Positions 16,093 to 21,570 of a stretch of DNA of 21,570 nucleotides are shown piece after piece. The stretch is from Bacteroidota bacterium. GTDB lineage: Bacteria; Bacteroidota; Bacteroidia; UKL13-3. A model generated the notes under the pieces. It did not search any database, was not told the origin of the DNA, and saw only the letters and a program-made list of their open reading frames with translations. The stretch spans positions 1 through 21,570 of the forward strand of contig RGVD01000014.1 of the NCBI GenBank assembly GCA_010027395.1. Direction: 5' to 3'. The position numbers and the translations under genes were made by a program. Every line of letters begins with the position of its first letter. The stretch's first letter is position 1.

Positions 16093-17421
16093 ATGCTGAA
16101 GGCCTTTCAAAAATATATTCAAGCAAAATCACTATTTGACTTCAATGACAGGATTTTGCTAGCCATAAGCGGGGGTATCGATTCAATGGTAATGCTTGAT
16201 TTATTCAAAAAGGCTGAATTTATTTTCGAAGTCGCACATTGCAATTTCAATTTGAGGGAAAAAGAAAGCGATAAGGATGAAGAATTTGTCAGAGAATATT
16301 GCCGAAAAAACAATATAATTTTCCATTTGGCCAGTTTTGATACACAAACTGAATCAAAAGAAAATAAACTTTCAATTGAAGAAACAGCAAGAAATTTAAG
16401 GTATTCATGGTTCAACGAATTACTTAAGTCAAATGGCTTAAATTATGTAGCAACTGCACATCACAAAAATGATGTTAGTGAAACCATCCTGTTAAATCTT
16501 TCACGAGGTACAGGTATTGCTGGACTTCATGGTATAATGCCAAAACGCAATACATTGATTCGACCTATGCTTTTTACTAGCAAATTGGATATAGAAAATT
16601 ATGCCCAAATTAATAATGTAAAATTTGTATTTGACCATTCAAATAACAGCATGGAACATACAAGGAATAAAATTCGTCATGAATTAATACCCGCGTTTAA
16701 TTCTTTAAATCCTGATTTTATTAATAGCAGCAACTTATTAGCAAATTATGTGCGCGAAACTGAAAGTTTATTGAACTATTTTATTAATGATATTCGCAAC
16801 AAATCATTTACTAAAGTTGATAATTATATATGTTTTGATATTAGTAACATAGATGAAAAGATCCTTAACCAAACCCTTTTATTTGAGCTATTACGACCCT
16901 TTGGATTTAATAGTTCACAGAGTTTTGATATACACGCATCCATAGGAAAATCAGGGTTGTCATTTCAGACCAATGAATATGATTTATTTATTGATAGAAT
17001 GCAAATATTAATCAAGTCAAAATCAGATAAAACTGATGCTAATATGCATTTTATTATTGATAGGCTGCCTTGTAAAATTGAAATATATGGCACTCAATAT
17101 ATCTTTAATTTGATAGAAAGGAATGAAATTTCTGATGAAGATTTAAAAGCTAAAACAATTCAGCATATCAACTTCGATTTACTTGAATTGCCACTTGATA
17201 TCCGTCAACCTAAAGAGGGTGAAAAATTTTCTCCTTTCGGACTAAAGGGGTCAAAAAAAATAAGTGATTATTTGACCGATAAGAAGTTAAATGTAATAGT
17301 TAAGCATCAATTATTGGGCCTTTATCAAGTTGATATTATTGGGTTATTAGGATTGGAAATTGATAACAAATTTGCAATAAATAATAAAACAAAAAAGATC
17401 TTAAGAATAGAACGATTTTAA
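16093..17421 (+). CDS. tilS: tRNA(Ile)-lysidine synthetase TilS
   Basis: TilS modifies cytidine 34 of the CAU-anticodon isoleucine tRNA to lysidine, using ATP and lysine, so that the tRNA reads AUA. It is an essential cytoplasmic enzyme. The N-terminal PP-loop ATPase domain shows SGGIDS (residues 26-31), the HCNFNLR segment (49-55), the ATAHHKND motif (120-127) with the following LNLSRGTGIAGL, and the conserved RNKIRH (191-196). The C-terminal tRNA-binding domain (about 365-440) contains the typical G-E-K-F-x-P-x-G-x-x-G-x-K-K-x-S-D-Y segment. At 442 residues it is full length. It is the only plus-strand gene, divergent from the ostA-like gene and convergent with the second T9SS cargo gene, with a shared terminator at 17467-17503. 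Confidence 0.96.
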   Translation: MLKAFQKYIQAKSLFDFNDRILLAISGGIDSMVMLDLFKKAEFIFEVAHCNFNLREKESDKDEEFVREYCRKNNIIFHLASFDTQTESKENKLSIEETARNLRYSWFNELLKSNGLNYVATAHHKNDVSETILLNLSRGTGIAGLHGIMPKRNTLIRPMLFTSKLDIENYAQINNVKFVFDHSNNSMEHTRNKIRHELIPAFNSLNPDFINSSNLLANYVRETESLLNYFINDIRNKSFTKVDNYICFDISNIDEKILNQTLLFELLRPFGFNSSQSFDIHASIGKSGLSFQTNEYDLFIDRMQILIKSKSDKTDANMHFIIDRLPCKIEIYGTQYIFNLIERNEISDEDLKAKTIQHINFDLLELPLDIRQPKEGEKFSPFGLKGSKKISDYLTDKKLNVIVKHQLLGLYQVDIIGLLGLEIDNKFAINNKTKKILRIERF

Positions 17422-17466
17422 AAAATACTAATCTCAGATTCTTCAACTTTCTCTGTGATTTCAAAT

Positions 17467-17503
17467 AAAAAAGGCGATCATCTTATAGATGACCGCCTTT
17501 TTT
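17467..17503. terminator. Bidirectional terminator between tilS and the second T9SS gene
   Basis: The stem has 10 base pairs AAAAAAGGCG with CGCCTTTTTT, one A/C mismatch, then 6 more pairs and a 3-base TAT loop. The A- and T-tracts give a T-run on either strand, so it can end tilS (46 bases after its stop) and the minus-strand cargo gene (16 bases after its stop). Confidence 0.9.
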
Positions 17504-17518
17504 ACATATTCAAAATTT

Positions 17519-20500
17519 CTATTTATTTACATTGAACTTTTTAGTGTATGTAGCTGTTTCAGTTTCTACATTTAGAATGTAAATTCCTGAAGCCCTACCT
17601 TGCATATCTATCTCCGCTTTGCTTCCATTAGTATTGGCTTTCACATCTACTATTTCTTTACCAAACATATCAAATACTTTTACATTTTTAATAAGTTCCT
17701 TTTCGTTTAACTCAATAGCCATTAAACCATTTGTTGGAACAGGATAAAGCTTAACATCACCAGATTTCACTTCTTCAACAGCCATGATAAAATTATCTTT
17801 TACCTTAATCTGACGTGTTATAGGAACAGCAGCATTGCCACTAGGGTCAGTAACATAATAAGGTAGCAGGTAAGTACCTGGTATTTGGTTATTAAGTTTT
17901 GTTAAATCTGCGGTAGCGGTTAGATTGTTATAATAACAATCTTGAACTAAAGGCAATTGATCAACATACTTTTCAAATCTATTGATTTCAACAATTGGAG
18001 ATCCATTTAAAATTAAGACAGGCTTACTTTTCTTCACAAAACTAACGCTTCGGGTGATTACAGCCGTATTACCTGACCCATCAGTAACTGTATATTCGAT
18101 AGTTCCAGTGCCAATCTTGTTTGGAATTAATGTTGACTTAGTTTTGACTGTTAAAGCATTAAGTGGCCAATAATTATCAGATAAAATATATCCTGGATCT
18201 GTAAAGACATCACATACTTCCACGTTTAAAGGATTATCTCCTTTAAGCAATATGGTTGGAGGTAATAAATCCTTCACTTGCACTTCTAGTAAATATGGGT
18301 TTGCCTGATTGTTAAAACTATCTGTTGCAGTGTATACCAGATTGTAGGTTCCAATATTATTTGCATTTACCTCTCCTAAAACGTTAATGTCAGCGTTACG
18401 CAGAGGTTTTTGATAATTATCTGTTATGGATATAACACTTTTACTCAAAGCATCAAACACTGTATTGACTTGTTGTACATATGGATTTTGTTTACCTACT
18501 ATGCGTGGTGCAATACTATCAATTACAGTTACAGTACGATTTAATAATACACTAAATCCATCTGCATCTGTTATGTTGTAAATGATATTATAAGTACCTA
18601 CTTGGGTTGTATCCAATTCTGTACTTTTTTGAACCAACTTATTGATATCATTTCCTAAATTATCAGTTGCAGTGTAGCCTGGCTCAATAAATTTTGTATT
18701 TACCAACATGCGCACATTACCACCATTTAAGGTTAATTTTGGACCTCTTTGGTTTAGTACTACAAAGACAGTTCGTCTCACAGTATCGCTCACATTGCCG
18801 TATAAATCTTTCACGATATAACTTAAATAGTTTGGACCTGTTTTGGTGATGTCTACTGTTCCAATTGTTTCAAATTTAGAGCTAATATCACCTTCCAAAT
18901 TGTCCGAGGCAGTTACCCCTGGGTCAACAAAAGGTTGATTGATTTCAGTTTCTATTCTTATTTGACTCTTCAAAGCGATTACAGGTCGAATGGTATCCGT
19001 ATCGAATAAAACGTCAAAATCTTTAAACGCTCCCATATAGGTTGCCGAATAATTTAATGTTGGATTGGCGTTACTTAACCCAACTCCCACTCTCATTCGC
19101 ATGGTACCCAAGGCTTGATCATTTTTGATACTAAAAGTATTTCCGGTTTCAATTAGATTTGTGCTATTTGTTTTTGATAAAATTTCTTCACTTACATCAA
19201 AGGCACCATTTCTGTTAAAATCTATCCATACTTTATAATCAGCCGAAGCATTGCTGTTTGGTCTTTGCACAGATACTGAATAATTAACCCCTTTAAACAA
19301 TTTACCAAATTGATTACCTGTTCCAGTTATATATTGTGATTTTGGATCATACGGACTTGAAAAAGTTGTATCAATTCCACCTCCATTTAATTTAACCCTT
19401 GAGATACCTATTCCATTTGTGGCATCACCTGCATTAATAACATTTGGTTGATCATATGAACCAACATCTACATAATCCAAATACATAACGGAATCAGTAC
19501 CTCTATCATTTGATACCCATAAATGTATGGTATACTTCTTTGCTTGACTGAATGTAACTATTGGATTTTGACTTGTACTGTTTGAAATATTATACCTAGC
19601 AGTACCAGGAACCCCTCCCAATGTAATATACCATCTCCATTGTTTTGGTCCATTTAAACTTTTATCGAACAATTGGTATGTATCTGTTGTAAAACCTGTT
19701 CTTTTACTAATAGCTATTCGAGCTTTTGGCGCAGATTGTATAGGTAAGAACATTACATTCTTACATACAGTGTCGCTACCTACACAATTATAAACTGCCA
19801 AACATATTTTTCTCAAAGATGCAGTTGTAATTAAAAAAGTTCTAGTAGGTTGAGCATTTATACTATCAAGCAATGGTTTCTGTGCAGAATTTCCAAAGGT
19901 TCCATTTCCGTCAGTATCCCAGCTGTATTGAGCTAAAACTCCTGTTGAAAGATTTTGATAAAACAACGGTGCCTGCGAATACAAAGTATCTGGCAATTTA
20001 AATTTAGCTACCGGTTTTCCATAACTAGCTGGCTTGGCTGACCACCTTAAAGAAAAACTTGCAGAGTCGACTGCAGGGTTGGCACCACTTTGTATTCTAT
20101 ATTTTATAAAGGCCTGACGCCCTGCTTTTAATAATCTATTGGCTACAGGTACATCATTCAGCGAGGAGCCTCCTAAACTGGCCAGTTTAGTAGCTGAGGC
20201 TGAAGAGCCATTATACACATCAATACTGTCGCCAGAATACAATCTCATTCTCTCTAAGTACAAAAAAATCGAATCTGAACACGGAGAGATGAGCGCTCCT
20301 ACGCAATTACCTGTTATTTGAGCTCTATCATACGATTGAACGGGTCCGTTTAATCCAAAAATATAACCTGAAGTATCAGTTAATGTGACTGAATTTGAGT
20401 TACACAAGTTATAAGAATTGACAACAGAAATATATTGTTTTATACAAAATGTGTCTAGTCCTCTCACATTACCCGCTTGCAAACATATATCATAGGTACC

Positions 20501-21570
20501 AGGATCTCGGCCATAAAAAACCGGATTTTGGTCGTAGTCATTGTATATTATATTATAGCTATAGCCACTGCTTGTTTGATTACATTTATTACATGCAGGA
20601 TCATACCACCAATACCAATTGGTAGGACCATAATTACTCAAATCATACAAGTTTGCATAATCGCTGCCTACACCTACTATTTTTTTAAATGCTATGAAAC
20701 TAGCTTGTGGTTTTCTACTTGGGGTATCAACATAAATCCATTTTTCAACACTATCCCTTAAACTATCTCTTTTGGTGGCGTTGATTGCTGTTAGGCGCAC
20801 TAACCACCAACCCGGACGATTAAAAGTATAAGTAAAGTTATCATTGTATTTGTTGGAGTCTATATTACATCTGTTTGGAATGGAATCGTTTGGAATATTT
20901 GATGGATTGGTGAAGCATGTACGATAATAACCATTTTGCAAATATCTTTCTTTAGGTAAGTTCCAGAATACACGGGTGTGATTAACACTAGTATTTATTA
21001 GCGTTTGAGGACTATTTAACCATACTGTATCAGGAGCATAAAAACTTGGAATTGGAAATGCAAATGCTGGATTACTTGCCGATGAAGTTATACCAAATCG
21101 CATATTAGGACGTAAGTTAGATGTACCGGAAGTAGTAGTTTGTGTGCATATTGCAGGATCACCATCTACAGCATACCAAACAGAACTTACAAAAGAGGTA
21201 GCTGAATTAAATGTAAGTGCATTGTAATTGTAACACGTGTTATAAAAACATACTTCTACTAAAATATTTGACAACCCATTCCAATTAAAATTGGTGGTAA
21301 AATTATGCGTATTCCATCCCACTGCGTCAAAATAAGTAACAGGGCCAACTACAGTGGTCATGGGTGTAGTAGTATTGAATGCCGAAAGAGAAGTAGCAGC
21401 TGTTTGACCTAATTTAATAGTAAAACCTGCATAACCAACTGCTGCATTACAGGAAAATGTATTGATGGCAGTTGCAACTGAATTATTAAATGCCAAACTG
21501 GTCATCAAACCAGCAGAGCCACCAGCTGCATTTATTTCAGAAGCTAATATCAAAAACTGACTTCGCGTAC
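17519..21570 (-). CDS. T9SS-exported mosaic protein (PKD, CUB, GEVED, DUF5011), 5' end missing
   Basis: The frame is open to the right edge. A TTG at 21553 could be read as a start, but codons continue upstream (TRSQF before LILASEI), so the true N-terminus and signal peptide lie outside the window. About 1349 residues are visible. Counting from the TTG codon: end of a jelly-roll-like domain (to about 155); PKD-like domains (about 165-275 and 280-377); a CUB-like domain (about 383-505, four Cys, with DSIDVYNG); two more PKD-like domains (514-605, 610-698); a GEVED domain (about 719-851, VWIDFNRNGAFD); five DUF5011-type Ig-like repeats (857-1252); and a T9SS sorting domain (about 1265-1344, with YPVPTNG and VFDMFGKEI). 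It is therefore exported by T9SS and is probably a surface or released adhesive protein. No protease or hydrolase motif is visible, but the missing N-terminus could hold one. Confidence 0.9.
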   Translation of the reverse strand, partial: TRSQFLILASEINAAGGSAGLMTSLAFNNSVATAINTFSCNAAVGYAGFTIKLGQTAATSLSAFNTTTPMTTVVGPVTYFDAVGWNTHNFTTNFNWNGLSNILVEVCFYNTCYNYNALTFNSATSFVSSVWYAVDGDPAICTQTTTSGTSNLRPNMRFGITSSASNPAFAFPIPSFYAPDTVWLNSPQTLINTSVNHTRVFWNLPKERYLQNGYYRTCFTNPSNIPNDSIPNRCNIDSNKYNDNFTYTFNRPGWWLVRLTAINATKRDSLRDSVEKWIYVDTPSRKPQASFIAFKKIVGVGSDYANLYDLSNYGPTNWYWWYDPACNKCNQTSSGYSYNIIYNDYDQNPVFYGRDPGTYDICLQAGNVRGLDTFCIKQYISVVNSYNLCNSNSVTLTDTSGYIFGLNGPVQSYDRAQITGNCVGALISPCSDSIFLYLERMRLYSGDSIDVYNGSSASATKLASLGGSSLNDVPVANRLLKAGRQAFIKYRIQSGANPAVDSASFSLRWSAKPASYGKPVAKFKLPDTLYSQAPLFYQNLSTGVLAQYSWDTDGNGTFGNSAQKPLLDSINAQPTRTFLITTASLRKICLAVYNCVGSDTVCKNVMFLPIQSAPKARIAISKRTGFTTDTYQLFDKSLNGPKQWRWYITLGGVPGTARYNISNSTSQNPIVTFSQAKKYTIHLWVSNDRGTDSVMYLDYVDVGSYDQPNVINAGDATNGIGISRVKLNGGGIDTTFSSPYDPKSQYITGTGNQFGKLFKGVNYSVSVQRPNSNASADYKVWIDFNRNGAFDVSEEILSKTNSTNLIETGNTFSIKNDQALGTMRMRVGVGLSNANPTLNYSATYMGAFKDFDVLFDTDTIRPVIALKSQIRIETEINQPFVDPGVTASDNLEGDISSKFETIGTVDITKTGPNYLSYIVKDLYGNVSDTVRRTVFVVLNQRGPKLTLNGGNVRMLVNTKFIEPGYTATDNLGNDINKLVQKSTELDTTQVGTYNIIYNITDADGFSVLLNRTVTVIDSIAPRIVGKQNPYVQQVNTVFDALSKSVISITDNYQKPLRNADINVLGEVNANNIGTYNLVYTATDSFNNQANPYLLEVQVKDLLPPTILLKGDNPLNVEVCDVFTDPGYILSDNYWPLNALTVKTKSTLIPNKIGTGTIEYTVTDGSGNTAVITRSVSFVKKSKPVLILNGSPIVEINRFEKYVDQLPLVQDCYYNNLTATADLTKLNNQIPGTYLLPYYVTDPSGNAAVPITRQIKVKDNFIMAVEEVKSGDVKLYPVPTNGLMAIELNEKELIKNVKVFDMFGKEIVDVKANTNGSKAEIDMQGRASGIYILNVETETATYTKKFNVNK
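17798..18985 (-). repeat. Five DUF5011-type Ig-like repeats
   Basis: Five units of about 75-80 residues repeat in tandem. Each starts P-x-(I/L)-x-L, continues with (F)-x-(D/E)-P-G-(V/Y)-x-(A/L)-(T/S)-D-N, and ends with G-T/P-Y-x-(I/L)-x-Y-x-(V/I)-(T/K)-D-x-x-G-N and R-x-V-x-V. Units 1, 2 and 4 keep the PG(V/Y) motif, while units 3 and 5 are more worn. These are stalk-like or binding Ig folds common in secreted bacterial proteins. Confidence 0.75.

Noticed and set aside
20477..20761. 94-codon plus-strand open frame rich in Ile/Tyr
   Set aside because: It lies wholly opposite the strongly supported cargo gene, and its odd composition (I, T, Y) is what antisense of that sequence gives. No promoter or homology was recognised.
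21551..21553. TTG as start codon of the second T9SS cargo gene
   Set aside because: The frame continues upstream to the edge with residues TRSQF, and there is no signal peptide after the TTG although the protein has a T9SS sorting domain. It is a 5'-truncated gene.
1..21570. Defence system, prophage, insertion sequence or biosynthetic cluster
   Set aside because: Every sizeable frame is explained by housekeeping, envelope, signalling or T9SS cargo genes. No transposase, integrase, nuclease or synthase motifs were found.

Overview
The window comes from a low-GC member of the Bacteroidota. The evidence is two very large secreted proteins that end in type IX secretion (T9SS) sorting domains, a histidine kinase with a TPR sensor, an OstA-like protein of the type common in this phylum, and promoter-like sites matching the Bacteroidota pattern TTG-N19-TAnnTTTG. 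No mobile element, CRISPR array, tRNA or rRNA gene is visible. Genes are densely packed and all but one (tilS) lie on the minus strand.

Layout, left to right. Bases 1-204 hold the N-terminal part of a minus-strand gene that runs off the left edge, preceded by an SDR-type L-threonine 3-dehydrogenase (236-1165). These two are clearly richer in GC than the rest. Next is a two-component system: an OmpR-type response regulator (3323-4039) whose stop codon abuts the ATG of a TPR-sensor histidine kinase (1292-3322). Upstream of it lies a LutB-like iron-sulfur protein (4168-5547). A strong terminator (5642-5666) ends the 8.8 kb gene 5684-14446. That gene encodes a 2920-residue surface or secreted protein made of a signal peptide, three successive beta-helix modules, Ig-like and MAM-like regions, a PKD array and a T9SS sorting domain. 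An OstA/LptA-like protein (14520-16055) lies just upstream and is divergent from tilS (16093-17421), the tRNA(Ile)-lysidine synthetase. tilS converges on a second T9SS cargo gene (17519 to beyond the right edge, 5' end missing), with a two-way terminator between them. This second protein combines PKD, CUB and GEVED domains, five DUF5011-type Ig-like repeats and a sorting domain.

The two T9SS cargo proteins make up about 60 percent of the window and are its main accessory content. The other genes are housekeeping, envelope or metabolic genes with no clear shared pathway. I see no convincing new multi-gene system. The features most worth a second look are the triplicated beta-helix module, the mosaic second cargo protein, the GC step near 1.2 kb, and the matching hairpins just after the stops of both cargo genes.
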